From Acidipila sp. EB88 (GTDB lineage Bacteria; Acidobacteriota; Terriglobia; Terriglobales; Acidobacteriaceae): DNA of 64,000 nucleotides. This document shows, one piece after another, positions 35,282 to 44,641 of the stretch. A program made the translations under genes and the position numbers. The stretch covers positions 868,001 to 932,000 of the forward strand of contig NZ_QWEV01000005.1 in assembly GCF_003858395.1 (NCBI RefSeq). Reading direction: 5' to 3'. Below the pieces are notes generated by a model. That model searched no databases. It was not told the origin of the DNA and saw nothing but the letters and a program-made list of their open reading frames with translations. Position 1 is the first letter of the stretch, and the number at the start of each line of letters is the position of its first letter.

Positions 35282-35638
35282 TTACGGCTCTACGTGAAAC
35301 GCGATCTGCCCACGCGTGATGTGTCCATCGCTCGCAAGGGCCTGCCAGCGCAACGTGTAGGCCCCGGGCTTCAGATCGCCCAACTCGCCGGATACGGCAC
35401 TGGGGGAGTTCTGTCCATCCAGTTGCACCGACGAGGTGGAACCATCGGGGCTCACCAGCGAAAGTGTGGAGCGTGCGCCGTCCACCCGCGAGTTGAACTT
35501 CAACTCGGCATGCAGCTGGCCAACGTGGATCACCCCGCCATCCTGCGGTGTGGAACTGACTAGTAGGGCATGGGCGAGGGCAAGCTGTGGTGCCGCCGCC
35601 AGTGCCAGCACAGCAGCGGCGCGAGTTAACTGCAACAT
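35282..35638 (-). CDS. copC: CopC-like periplasmic copper-binding protein
   Basis: A 118-residue protein with signal peptide MLQLTRAAAVLALAAAPQLALA and cleavage just before HALLVSSTPQDGG, so a histidine becomes the mature N-terminus, as CopC needs for Cu(II) binding. The second ligand region is DGHITRGQIAFHVEP at the C-terminus. The domain is the short immunoglobulin-like CopC fold. The ATG at 35638 follows GAGGAGATCGTAC. Placed between glk and copD, and probably co-transcribed with both. Confidence 0.9.
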   Translation of the reverse strand: MLQLTRAAAVLALAAAPQLALAHALLVSSTPQDGGVIHVGQLHAELKFNSRVDGARSTLSLVSPDGSTSSVQLDGQNSPSAVSGELGDLKPGAYTLRWQALASDGHITRGQIAFHVEP

Positions 35639-35687
35639 GTACGATCTCCTCGGTTCGCGCGACGGATACTCTTCCGCAGGTGAACGT

Positions 35688-36719
35688 TTAACCCAATCGG
35701 TTTGATGCCATGCGGACCGATTGTCCGCTGACTTCAGCAGCGCGTGCCTCGGCATAGGCAGCCGCACCCATCAGCGCTGCACGGCTCTCCAGGATGACGT
35801 ACACCGGCGTATGAATCAGCAGGTCGCTCAGGCGCCCTTTGTCGGTAAAGGCATGCATGAACGCGCCGTCGCGCATCTTGTCGAGGATCTTGGGCGCGAT
35901 GCCGCCGCCCAGGAACATACCGCCGGTCGCCAGAACTTTGAGCGCGAGATTGCCCGCCTCTGCTCCGTATGCGGACACAAAGATATCGAGCGACCGCTTG
36001 CACAGTTCATCCTGGCCGGACTCACCAAGCTGCCCGATCACCGCGTTCGGATCCTCGTGCGCCATGCGATCGCGCAGCTCCGGCGACTCCGTCATGCCCT
36101 GGTCATCGCGCAGAAACGAGTACACGTTCTGCAGGCCAAGGCCGGAGACGACGCGCTCGTAACTCACGCGACCCTGCAGTGTCCGCTGCAAATAGCGCAA
36201 GAGGTCGATCTCCACGTCGTTGCGAGGCGCGAAGTCGGAGTGGCCGCCTTCAGACGCGACCGGCACGTGCGTCTTGCCGTTCCACATCAGCAGGGCTTCA
36301 CCGAGCCCGGTGCCCGCGGAAACCAGCCCGCGATTACCCACGATGCTGGGGTCTCCCGGACTCAGGGTAAATACCTGGTCGTTGGCGAGTTCGGGAATGC
36401 CGTAACCATTGGCTTCGAGATCGTTGATCAGAAAGACATGGTCGATGTTGAGGTTGCGCGAGAGCTCGCGCGCATCCAGGAGCCAGGGAAGGTTGGTGAG
36501 CTTAAGGCGGCCGTTGCGCACGGGCCCCGGCACGCCGAAGCATGCCGAGGTCACCTCGGGGTGATTGTTCTTCTCGAAGAACAGTTGCACAATCGCTTCC
36601 AGCCCTGCGTAGTCCTTGGCTGGAAAGCGCTCGTCGGTGACATGCTGCAGACGGCCATTTTCAAACTGATACAGCGACAGGTGGACCTTGGTGCCCCCCA
36701 CATCCCCGGCCAGGATCAT
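35688..36719 (-). CDS. glk: Glucokinase
   Basis: ATP-dependent glucokinase (PF02685 type) of 343 residues; makes glucose 6-phosphate. The phosphate-1 motif ILAGDVGGTKVHLSLY is at the N-terminus. Other motifs: ACFGVPGPVRNG, LINDLEANGYGI (catalytic Asp), VSAGTGLGEALL, SEGGHSDFAP with glucose-binding Glu/His, and ATGGMFLGGGIAPKIL (adenosine motif). Its ATG overlaps the TGA of pgl by four bases (ATGA), so the two are translationally coupled. It feeds zwf and pgl upstream in the same run. Confidence 0.95.
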   Translation of the reverse strand: MILAGDVGGTKVHLSLYQFENGRLQHVTDERFPAKDYAGLEAIVQLFFEKNNHPEVTSACFGVPGPVRNGRLKLTNLPWLLDARELSRNLNIDHVFLINDLEANGYGIPELANDQVFTLSPGDPSIVGNRGLVSAGTGLGEALLMWNGKTHVPVASEGGHSDFAPRNDVEIDLLRYLQRTLQGRVSYERVVSGLGLQNVYSFLRDDQGMTESPELRDRMAHEDPNAVIGQLGESGQDELCKRSLDIFVSAYGAEAGNLALKVLATGGMFLGGGIAPKILDKMRDGAFMHAFTDKGRLSDLLIHTPVYVILESRAALMGAAAYAEARAAEVSGQSVRMASNRLG

Positions 36720-37513
36720 CGTGCAAGCTCCACATGGCCGGCATGGTCAGCGCCGGGCTTGGGCAGCTTCGCGGCCGCCTTGGTATCGAGCAGAAACAGC
36801 AGCGAACCGTTCTTCGGCTGGATCAGTTGCGAAGGGGTTTCGGCTGGATCGTACTCGCCATACAGCACCCGCTCGAGCGGCGCGGCCTTGTCGTCGCCGC
36901 CGATCAGGAAGACCACTTCCAGCGCCTCGTTGATGACGGGCGCGCTGAGTGTGATGCGCCAGGTGTCCTTCTGCGGTACGTGGTTGGCGAAAGCAATGCG
37001 GCCAAGCTCGTGAATGCCCTCGGTGTGCGGGAAGAGCGAGGCGGTATGCCCGTCATCGCCCATGCCGAGCCATACGACGTCGAAGCGCGGCACCTCGGCG
37101 CCCTCCAGGCGAAACTCGCGGCGGATCACCGTCTCATACTTGGCAGCCGCTTCTTCCGGGTCGAGTTCCCCTTCGATCCGGTGCACCTTGTCAGGGTTGG
37201 GCGCTACCTTGGAGAGCAGGTTCTCCCGCGTCATGCGGTAGTTCGAATCCGGATCATCCGGGCCAACCGTGCGCTCATCCACCCAAAACAGCTCGACCTT
37301 GTCCCAGGGAATGTTCTTGCCGTACGGCTGCGCGGGATCTGCCAGCAAGGCAAACGTCGCTTTGGGCGTCGACCCACCGGAGATCGCGATGCGTGCGCGC
37401 CCCCGCTTCTCTACCGACTGCGCGACGCGCTCGGCGAAATGCTTTGCCGCCGCGTGCGCCAGCGCGGTGCCATCCTCATAAACGCGATACGTCACTTCCA
37501 AACGCTTTGCCAC
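36716..37513 (-). CDS. pgl: 6-phosphogluconolactonase (DevB type)
   Basis: Hydrolyses 6-phosphogluconolactone in the oxidative pentose phosphate pathway. The product is 265 residues. Conserved stretches: RARIAISGGSTPKATFALLA, VELFWVDERTVGPDDPDSNY, FDVVWLGMGDDGHTASLFPH and KDTWRITLSAPVINEALEVV. The start is GTG at 37513 after AAAGGAATTCCA. It lies 25 bases after zwf and overlaps glk by four bases, so the order zwf-pgl-glk follows the pathway. Confidence 0.95.
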   Translation of the reverse strand: MAKRLEVTYRVYEDGTALAHAAAKHFAERVAQSVEKRGRARIAISGGSTPKATFALLADPAQPYGKNIPWDKVELFWVDERTVGPDDPDSNYRMTRENLLSKVAPNPDKVHRIEGELDPEEAAAKYETVIRREFRLEGAEVPRFDVVWLGMGDDGHTASLFPHTEGIHELGRIAFANHVPQKDTWRITLSAPVINEALEVVFLIGGDDKAAPLERVLYGEYDPAETPSQLIQPKNGSLLFLLDTKAAAKLPKPGADHAGHVELAR

Positions 37514-37538
37514 TGGAATTCCTTTCGTCGATGCGGCG

Positions 37539-39062
37539 TTAAACCGCGTGCCACGTGTGATTGCTCTTGGCCAGCAACTCGTCGGATGCCTTGGGACCCC
37601 AGGTGCCGCTCTCGTAGTTCGGAAAGTCGGCCGGCGGGTTCTTGGCCCACTGCTCCAGCAGCGGCGTGTACAGCGACCAGGCTGTTTCTACGGCATCGCG
37701 GTGCGTGAACAGCGAGGCATCGCCAAGCATCGCATCCAGCAGCAGGCGTTCGTAGCCATTGGCCGTGTACTTGCCGAAAGCGTCGACATACTTGAAGCTG
37801 GCTTCGACCGGGCACACCACGGTATCGGGCGTGGGACGCTTGTTGCCAAAGGCGATCTTGATGCCCTCATCCGGCTGAATGCGCAGACGAATCAGGTTGG
37901 TCGGGAGGCCCTGGCAGTCGCCTTCCTTAGCGCCTTCAAGGATGGGATTTGCCTGCTGCTTGAACTGGATCACAACCTCGGTGACGCGCTTGGCAAGACG
38001 CTTGCCCGCACGCAGGTAGATCGGCGTGCCCTTCCAGCGCGGCGTGTCGATGTCGAGCTTCACGGCGCCGAACGTCTCGGTGACCGACTTCGGATCGACG
38101 CGGTCTTCTTCGCGGTAGGGCTTGGCGTCCTTGCCGTCCACTGTTCCCTTGCCGTACTGACCGCGCACGGTGTTTTCTTCTGTCAGCGGCTGGATGGCCT
38201 TGAACAGCTTCACCTTCTCCGCGATCACGTCCTTGGCATCGTTCGACTTGGGCTTGTCCATCGCCACAAACGCGAGCATCTCCATCATGTGGTTCTGCAG
38301 GATGTCGCGCGATACGCCCGCCTTCTCGTAGAACGGGCCGCGGCCTTCGATACCGATCGACTCGGCAGCGGTGATCTGGATGTTGTCGATGTACTCGGAG
38401 TTCCAGAGCGGCTCAAACAGCGCGTTGCCGAAGCGGAACACGAAAATGTTCTGCACCGTCTCCTTGCCGAGATAGTGATCGATGCGGAAGATCTGCTCTT
38501 CCTTGAACACCTTGGCGACACCATCGTTGAGCGCCTTGGCCGACTCGAGATCGTGGCCGAACGGCTTCTCGATGATCACGCGCACATGCGCATCGCCCTG
38601 CGCCTTGTCCATTCCCTGCTCGCCTAGCTTGTCAACGATCTCCTGGAAGAACTCCGGCGCGACGGCGAGGTAGAACAGGCGATTTCCCTTGGTGCCCTTT
38701 TCCTTGTCGATGCCTTCGAGCTTCGCCTTGAGCTTCGCGTAGCCTTCGGAGTCGTCGAAGTTGGTGGTGTGATAGCTGATTTTTTCCACAAAGGACGCGA
38801 GCTTGGGATCGTCTTCCATGGCGCCGCCGTCGAGGATGCCCTTGCGCATGTCGGGCGCAAAGGTCGCGCTCAGGTCGCGGCGGGCCACACCGACCACGGC
38901 AAACTCTTCCGGCAGCAGGCCGGCTTCTTCGAGATGGAACAACGCGGGCAGCAGCTTGCGTTTGGTGAGATCGCCGGAGGCTCCGAAGATGACGACGACG
39001 GTCGGTTCAGGCTTGCGGCTTTGCGTCTGGGAAGAGGTAGAGGTGTTCTCGTGATTGCTCAT
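37539..39062 (-). CDS. zwf: Glucose-6-phosphate 1-dehydrogenase
   Basis: Oxidises glucose 6-phosphate with NAD(P). Product 507 residues, normal for the family. The dinucleotide motif VVIFGASGDLTKRKLLPALF is at about residue 22-41, the active-site region RIDHYLGKETVQNIFVFRFG is intact (catalytic His in DHYLGK), and the C-terminal end has SFKYVDAFGKYTANGYERLL. The N-terminal 20 residues are a Ser/Thr/Gln-rich tail. The ATG follows AGGAACC. Preceded by an HAD phosphatase 33 bases away and followed by pgl. Confidence 0.97.
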   Translation of the reverse strand: MSNHENTSTSSQTQSRKPEPTVVVIFGASGDLTKRKLLPALFHLEEAGLLPEEFAVVGVARRDLSATFAPDMRKGILDGGAMEDDPKLASFVEKISYHTTNFDDSEGYAKLKAKLEGIDKEKGTKGNRLFYLAVAPEFFQEIVDKLGEQGMDKAQGDAHVRVIIEKPFGHDLESAKALNDGVAKVFKEEQIFRIDHYLGKETVQNIFVFRFGNALFEPLWNSEYIDNIQITAAESIGIEGRGPFYEKAGVSRDILQNHMMEMLAFVAMDKPKSNDAKDVIAEKVKLFKAIQPLTEENTVRGQYGKGTVDGKDAKPYREEDRVDPKSVTETFGAVKLDIDTPRWKGTPIYLRAGKRLAKRVTEVVIQFKQQANPILEGAKEGDCQGLPTNLIRLRIQPDEGIKIAFGNKRPTPDTVVCPVEASFKYVDAFGKYTANGYERLLLDAMLGDASLFTHRDAVETAWSLYTPLLEQWAKNPPADFPNYESGTWGPKASDELLAKSNHTWHAV

Positions 39063-39095
39063 GGTTCCTGTGTTCTCCGTGGTAAACCGAAGGGC

Positions 39096-39710
39096 TTAAA
39101 GCAGCCCAAGCGCTGTGAGCTCGGCGCGCAACGCTGCCGAACCGGTGTAAGCGATGCCGTGCATGCCAAGGCTGGTCGCAGCCTCGGCATTCTTGGGGCG
39201 ATCGTCGATAAAGATCACTTCCTGCGCGGGCTTCTGCAGTACCTCGAGCGCAAGGCGATAGATTTTTGGGTCGGGCTTGCGAAGCGCCACGTAGCCGGAG
39301 CAGAAGAAGGTGGAAAGGTACTGCTTCAATCCGAAGCGGTCAAGCCGCATGTCGTTCAACTCGCGCGACTCATTGTTGAGCTGTCCCATCTGTACCCTGC
39401 CGGTGGCATGCAGGTCCTTAAGGATGGGCATGGCGGTATCCGCGAGCACCACAGACTGAGCCTCGATCGCCTGCCGCATCGCCGCCGGGGTAAAGGGCTG
39501 CTCACGGAAGAACATGGTCTGCGCAAGATACTGGTCGAAATCGATTGCGCCTTTTTCCCAGGGGTCGTTCAGCTCCGCGTGGCGGCGCTCGAACTCTTCC
39601 CGGTCTTCCAGGTGCAGCGCGTCGAAGACGGTCTTGCGCTGATTATGATCCCAGCCGTTGGTCAGTAAGACGCCGCCGATATCCCACAACACGGTGCTGA
39701 ACTTGCTCAT
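39096..39710 (-). CDS. HAD-superfamily phosphatase (YihX-like)
   Basis: A 204-residue HAD hydrolase. Motif I is LWDIGGVLLTNGWD with nucleophile D10 but Gly in place of the second Asp, as in YihX-type sugar-phosphate phosphatases; motif II is GQLNNESRE; motif III is KPDPKIYRLAL; motif IV is VIFIDDRPKNAEAA. YihX dephosphorylates alpha-glucose 1-phosphate. Its position as first gene of the zwf-pgl-glk run suggests a glucose-phosphate substrate here too (inference). Confidence 0.87.
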   Translation of the reverse strand: MSKFSTVLWDIGGVLLTNGWDHNQRKTVFDALHLEDREEFERRHAELNDPWEKGAIDFDQYLAQTMFFREQPFTPAAMRQAIEAQSVVLADTAMPILKDLHATGRVQMGQLNNESRELNDMRLDRFGLKQYLSTFFCSGYVALRKPDPKIYRLALEVLQKPAQEVIFIDDRPKNAEAATSLGMHGIAYTGSAALRAELTALGLL

Positions 39711-39790
39711 TGAGCTTGCATCCTCGGTTCCTCAGGATATAGATGCATGTGGCCGGATCAACAATGCGGAAACACGCCATGGAAAGCGCA

Positions 39791-39829
39791 ACGTAAAGCA
39801 GGCTTCCTTGCGGAAGCCTGCTTTTACGT
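39791..39829 (-). terminator. Terminator hairpin after transketolase
   Basis: ACGTAAAGCAGGCTTCC and GGAAGCCTGCTTTTACGT pair over 17 bases with one bulged base. In the minus-strand RNA the loop is GCAA (a GNRA loop). Lies between the tkt stop and the HAD gene and separates the two transcription units. Confidence 0.75.
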
Positions 39830-39864
39830 TTCAGTAGCCGCCCAGAGAAGGCGACGCGCGATGG

Positions 39865-41907
39865 TTACAGTTCGGTCACACCGGCGAGAGCTGGCGTTTC
39901 CTTGCCGACACCAGCGAGCAGTTCCTTGGCGCGCTTGACGATGTTGTCCACGCCGAAGCCAAGCTTCTCGAGGGCCAGCGTGCCCGGTGCCGATGCGCCG
40001 AAGCGGTCGAGACCGATCACGTCGCCGTGACGGCCGACCCACTTCCACCAGCCCAGCGTGGCGCCGGCTTCCACTGCCAGCTTCGGCAGGTGGTTTGGCA
40101 ACACTTCCAGCTTGTAGGCCTCGTCGGTCCGCTCAAACAACTGCCAGCTCGGCATGGAAACCACGCGGGCGTTGATGCCTTCCTTCTTGAGCTCTGCCGC
40201 GGCCTTGACGATCTGCCACACTTCGGCGCCGGAGGATAGCATCAGCAGGTCGGGCTTGTCGCCGCCCTTTTCGAGGATGTACGCGCCCTTGCTCACGCTC
40301 GCGTACACGTCTACCTTGGTCGGGTCGATGATGGGCAGGTCCTGGCGCGACAGCGCCATGAAGCTGGCTTCCTTGTGCTCGAGCGCCAGGCGCCAGGCAG
40401 CCGAGGTTTCATTCGCGTCCGCCGGGCGGAAGTCAACGAGGTGCGGGATCGAGCGCAGCATGGTGAGCTGGTCGATGGGCTGGTGGGTCGGGCCGTCTTC
40501 GCCCAGCCCGATGGAGTCATGCGTGAACACGAAAATCGAGTGCACATGCATCAGCGAGGCAAGGCGCAGTGCCGGCTTCGCGTAATCGGAGAAGGTGAAG
40601 AAGGTCGAGCCATAGGGGATGACGCCGCCATGCGCAGCCATGCCGTTGACCGCGGCGCTCATCGCAAACTCGCGTACGCCGAAAAAGATGTTCTGGCCCT
40701 TGGGGTCGATGTGGAAGTTCGGGGAGTTCTTGAGGATGGTCTTGGTCGACTCGGTCAGATCGGCCGCGCCGCCCAGCAGTTCGGGAACATGCTCAGCAAA
40801 CGCATTCATGATTGCGCCGCCCGCGTTGCGGGTCGCCATCGGCTTCGCGTCGGCTGCGTACACGGGCAGGCTCTTTTCCCAGCCTTCCTTGAGCTTGCCG
40901 GCCTGCACGCGCTCGTACTGTGCTGCCAGCTCCGGAAACTCGCTCTTGTACTTGGCGAACAGCTCGTTCCACTCTGCCTCGTACTTGGCGCCCATCTCGA
41001 CGATCTGGCCCCACTGCTTGGCTGCCTCGTCCGGCACGTAGAACTTCTTGTCCTCGGGGAAGCCGAGGTTGCGCTTGGTCTCGGCCACCAGCTTGTCGCC
41101 AAGCGGCGCGCCATGGGCCTTGCTGGTGCCGGCAACCGGGCTGCCGTAGCCGATGATGGTGCGTACCGCGATCAGCGAGGGCTTGTCGGTAACCGACTTC
41201 GCGTGCTCGATCGCCTTGGACAGCGCGTCGAGATCGTTGCCGTCGGCAACGGTCTGCACGTCCCAGTGATACGCCTTGAAGCGGTCCTGCACGTTCTCGG
41301 TGAACGAGAGGTCGGTCGGGCCGTCCAGCGAGATCAGGTTGTCGTCGTACAGGAAAATCAGCTTGCCCAGCTTGAGCGTGCCCGCGAGCGATGCCGCTTC
41401 GTGCGAGATGCCTTCCATCAGGTCGCCGTCACCGCAGATGCCATAGGTGTGGTGATCGACAATCTCGTAACCCGGCTTGTTGTACACGGCCGCGAGGTGC
41501 TTTTCAGCAATTGCCATACCGATGGCCATCGCAAAGCCCTGGCCCAGTGGACCGGTCGTGACTTCCACGCCGTCCGTCTCGCCCAGTTCGGGGTGACCCG
41601 GTGTCCGCGAGTGCCACTGGCGGAACTGCTTCAGGTCTTCAAGCGTCAGGTCGTACCCGGCCAGGTGCAGCATGCCGTAGAGCAGCGCAGACGCGTGGCC
41701 ATTGGAGAGCACAAAGCGGTCGCGGTTGGTCCACTTGGAGTGCTTGGGGTTGTGGCGCATGTACTTGTGAAACAGGAGATAGCTGATGGGCGCGCAGCCG
41801 AGAGGGGCGCCGGGGTGACCGCTGTTTGCCGCTTGCACGGCATCTACCGCGAGAAATCGCAGGGTATTGATGGAAAGCTGGTCGATGCCGATCGTGGATT
41901 CGCTCAT
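39865..41907 (-). CDS. tkt: Transketolase
   Basis: TPP-dependent transketolase of 680 residues, the non-oxidative pentose phosphate and Calvin-type sugar shuffler. N-terminal: LRFLAVDAVQAANSGHPGAP and RDRFVLSNGHASALLY. TPP-binding motif GDGDLMEGISHEAASLAGTLKLGKLIFLYDDN. Pyrimidine domain: GVREFAMSAAVNGMAAHGGV and FTHDSIGLGEDGPTHQPIDQ. C-terminal: SSGAEVWQIVKAA. The ATG at 41907 follows GGAGAAAG; a longer frame upstream has no support. It lies 81 bases after the GH15 gene and is followed by a hairpin. Confidence 0.97.
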   Translation of the reverse strand: MSESTIGIDQLSINTLRFLAVDAVQAANSGHPGAPLGCAPISYLLFHKYMRHNPKHSKWTNRDRFVLSNGHASALLYGMLHLAGYDLTLEDLKQFRQWHSRTPGHPELGETDGVEVTTGPLGQGFAMAIGMAIAEKHLAAVYNKPGYEIVDHHTYGICGDGDLMEGISHEAASLAGTLKLGKLIFLYDDNLISLDGPTDLSFTENVQDRFKAYHWDVQTVADGNDLDALSKAIEHAKSVTDKPSLIAVRTIIGYGSPVAGTSKAHGAPLGDKLVAETKRNLGFPEDKKFYVPDEAAKQWGQIVEMGAKYEAEWNELFAKYKSEFPELAAQYERVQAGKLKEGWEKSLPVYAADAKPMATRNAGGAIMNAFAEHVPELLGGAADLTESTKTILKNSPNFHIDPKGQNIFFGVREFAMSAAVNGMAAHGGVIPYGSTFFTFSDYAKPALRLASLMHVHSIFVFTHDSIGLGEDGPTHQPIDQLTMLRSIPHLVDFRPADANETSAAWRLALEHKEASFMALSRQDLPIIDPTKVDVYASVSKGAYILEKGGDKPDLLMLSSGAEVWQIVKAAAELKKEGINARVVSMPSWQLFERTDEAYKLEVLPNHLPKLAVEAGATLGWWKWVGRHGDVIGLDRFGASAPGTLALEKLGFGVDNIVKRAKELLAGVGKETPALAGVTEL

Positions 41908-41988
41908 GGGTAGGGAACTTTCTCCGAATATGGTGTGTGTGAACAACGCCCGCAGCGCGGGACGCACGTTTGCGTGGTCAAACCTAGT

Positions 41989-44493
41989 CTATTCCTGCAA
42001 ATTCGCGACTGGCACGTCCGCGTGAGGCGCCTGTTCGCTTTTCGGCTGGATTTTCACCGAGAAGTTTCGCCCTTCCCACTGCTTGGTGGCTGTCCAGTAC
42101 AGGGTAAACGAAAGCTCCCGCTGCTGGCCCGCGGCCGTCGGGATCTCCGCAAAGGACCCCGCGGTTCCCAGGCTGCAGGAGCGCACCGTCTTCTTGGTGA
42201 GCCAGTTATCGAAGCTGTATAACGCTTCAAACGGGAGCCCGGAAAGGATGCGCAGCGTCTTGCCTGCCAATAGCGCACTGATCGGGCGCCGCATCTTCCA
42301 AACCTCGAACGGGGTAGTGACAGGTCCCGCGCCGTACCGCTCCACCGCCGCGTCGACCCTGTCGAACACGCGACCGTCGCGCGCGGACCGCACCAGCTTG
42401 AGGTACTCGGCATGCGCCCACACCAGCGGCATCGCGGAGCCGGCAGGGTCGCCGAGCACCACTGGTCCGGCCGAGGTATGCAGCGCCGTGCGCTGATCCC
42501 AGATCTGCTCTGGCAGCATGCTGCCCGGGGAGGCAAAGCCTTCCATCGCCTTGATGAAGGACTTCACCTCGTGCCCGGCAGCCAGTTCATAGTGCCCGCG
42601 CTCGCCGGTCAGCAGCGGCCAGGCACGCCCTTGCCCGTAGTGCAGGAACGGTCCACCGCCCAGCTGCTCGCCGTAGCCATCGTGGTTGTAGCGCCGCCAG
42701 CACGGGCCCTGCGGGGCATCCACCCGGAGCACGCGATCGACTACCTTGAGCGAGTCGATGATCAGCGGGTCGTCCGCGCGGCGTACGCCGTATCGCACCA
42801 GCTCCAGGAAGCCGCCGTCGATGATCGTGCTGGCCGGGAACTCGCTTTCCTCCCACGGGGCGCGGTTGTTGAGGCGGATGTTGCCGGGCGCTACATCGTT
42901 GCGATACCAGGGCTCGCCCGGGGCCGGCGGCTGCACACGGATGTAGTGTCGCTTGATCTCGGGGTGCAGGGTGCCTTCGTTGGTGACGCACCAGTCCTCC
43001 AGGTGCGACTGGATCCAGTCGGCATGCTCGCCCAGGAAAGTTCCAAGTTCAGGAGAGCCATGCGCAATTGCCATCTCTCCCGCACAGCAAAGGGCGCTGA
43101 TCACGGCGGCCAGGGTCGAGGGCGAGTAGCCTGCGTTCTCCTCCCAGCGCTCCTGCTGCGTCACCGGGGCAAAGCGCACCAGGAAGCCTGCCGCGCGCGA
43201 CACAAAGGGAAAGACGTCGAAATTAGAAAGCCCATTGGCCTTCCACAGTCGCCACGCAAGGATGATCGGAAATGCCACCTCATCGAGCTGGATGCCGGTC
43301 CAGTACGGCGTGCCGTTGACCCAGAAGTTCTGGGCAAAGCTGCCGTCCGGCTTCTGCGTGCAGGCCAGGTACACCAGCGCCCGCAGCGCGGTCTCCGTGC
43401 GGCCCATGGCGAGCAGGCCGGTGGCCGACTGCACCATGTCCCGCGTCCACACCAGGTGGTAGCCGCCCAGGTCGTCATCGCCCTTGGCGTAGCCCCACGG
43501 GATCGACATCGACGCGATGAAGGCGCCCGAGTACGTCTTGTCCTCGTGCATCAGCACAACCCGCTGGCTGGCGCGCAGCAGGCGGCCGCCGTCACTGGTC
43601 TGCTGTTCCAGGTGGCTGGGCAGCTGCACCCGCTCCCACTGGCGGATAAAGCGCTGCAGGTTGCTTTCAAACGGCGTTGCCAGCGAGCTCATCGTCGCGG
43701 ACAGCGCGGCATGGTGGCTTTCGCCCAGACCGATGGCCAGCACAAACTCGCGGCTGTTGGCATCCGGGTGCGTGGCGTGTGTCAGGTCCACCTCGCCCAT
43801 CACGGCGACGTTGCCGTCCAGCGCCGAACCATACTCCCAGTGCATCTGGAAGTCGTGCTTCAGGTCCTGCCAGCCGTCACTGGTCCCCACGAAGCCGCAG
43901 GAGGCACGGGAGAAGCCGCAGCTGGTGGCCATCGCGAGCGAGTTGCCGTCGCGCCAGGCAAGCAGGGTGCGGTTGCCGGCGACATCCACCACGCGGGCTG
44001 AATTGTTGGCGCCTCCACCGCCCATGTGGGGCGAAAGCAGCGCGTACAGGTGCAGCCTGGATAGCAGCTCCGCCTCCGCGTCGAGGCGCACGCGCACCAG
44101 CACCACAGACGAATGCGGATCGCAGATCGTTTCCTTGGTGATGGTGTACCGGCCGCCCGGGTCGCGGTTGACCTGGCGTCCGCCGGGCGCTGCATGGTGG
44201 ATGTAGGAGAAACTCCGCTCCATGTCGCGCTTTTCTTCGTGGAAGAACGTGTGGCCGTCAGTGATCAGGAAACCCATGTCGCGCGTCTGCGGACGATCGA
44301 TCGTGGGGTAGTAGATCTCGTTCAGGATGCCGTGCGACGTGGTGTACCAGATCTTGGACGACGCGGAGTAGGCGCAGCCTACGCTGTTCTTGACGCTGGA
44401 TGTCCAGCGAGCCGGCAGGCCTGGGGCACCCGGCGCCTCTCCCTGCTGTGCAAGCCAGAGGTATTCGGGGGCAAGTAGGGATGCTTCACTCAT
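41989..44493 (-). CDS. GH15 glucoamylase-type glucan 1,4-alpha-glucosidase
   Basis: An 834-residue enzyme releasing glucose from non-reducing ends of alpha-glucans. The N-terminal 290 residues are the beta-sandwich domain of bacterial glucoamylases (WYTTSHGILNEIYYPTIDRP, GFLITDGHTFFHEEKRDMER). The (alpha/alpha)6 barrel follows: IASMSIPWGYAKGDDDLGGY, HLVWTRDMVQSATGLLAMGR, FWVNGTPYWTGIQLDEVAFP. Catalytic glutamates are probably those in RWEENAGYSPSTLAA and SMLPEQIWDQRT. No signal peptide is evident, suggesting action on intracellular glucans or export by another route. The ATG follows GGAGGCGAC. Confidence 0.93.
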   Translation of the reverse strand: MSEASLLAPEYLWLAQQGEAPGAPGLPARWTSSVKNSVGCAYSASSKIWYTTSHGILNEIYYPTIDRPQTRDMGFLITDGHTFFHEEKRDMERSFSYIHHAAPGGRQVNRDPGGRYTITKETICDPHSSVVLVRVRLDAEAELLSRLHLYALLSPHMGGGGANNSARVVDVAGNRTLLAWRDGNSLAMATSCGFSRASCGFVGTSDGWQDLKHDFQMHWEYGSALDGNVAVMGEVDLTHATHPDANSREFVLAIGLGESHHAALSATMSSLATPFESNLQRFIRQWERVQLPSHLEQQTSDGGRLLRASQRVVLMHEDKTYSGAFIASMSIPWGYAKGDDDLGGYHLVWTRDMVQSATGLLAMGRTETALRALVYLACTQKPDGSFAQNFWVNGTPYWTGIQLDEVAFPIILAWRLWKANGLSNFDVFPFVSRAAGFLVRFAPVTQQERWEENAGYSPSTLAAVISALCCAGEMAIAHGSPELGTFLGEHADWIQSHLEDWCVTNEGTLHPEIKRHYIRVQPPAPGEPWYRNDVAPGNIRLNNRAPWEESEFPASTIIDGGFLELVRYGVRRADDPLIIDSLKVVDRVLRVDAPQGPCWRRYNHDGYGEQLGGGPFLHYGQGRAWPLLTGERGHYELAAGHEVKSFIKAMEGFASPGSMLPEQIWDQRTALHTSAGPVVLGDPAGSAMPLVWAHAEYLKLVRSARDGRVFDRVDAAVERYGAGPVTTPFEVWKMRRPISALLAGKTLRILSGLPFEALYSFDNWLTKKTVRSCSLGTAGSFAEIPTAAGQQRELSFTLYWTATKQWEGRNFSVKIQPKSEQAPHADVPVANLQE

Positions 44494-44641
44494 GTCGCCT
44501 CCAGTTTCGAGCCCATAGTACTAGGCCCGCAGTGCAGGGCCAACACCCCTAGGTAAGCATGCGCGGTCCGGGTGAACGGCGCATGAACAGCATGTGGCCG
44601 CGCGTGCGAAGTGCCCGGGCTGCTTTCGCGCGAGGTGCGCG

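Noticed and set aside
37230-37260. GTTCGAATCC, a tRNA T-loop-like word
   Set aside because: Lies inside pgl coding sequence and no cloverleaf can be drawn around it.
40375-41913. 512-codon plus-strand frame
   Set aside because: Mirror of transketolase, biased composition, no homology recognised.
42412-44001. 529-codon plus-strand frame
   Set aside because: Antisense to the GH15 glucoamylase; composition typical of a shadow frame.
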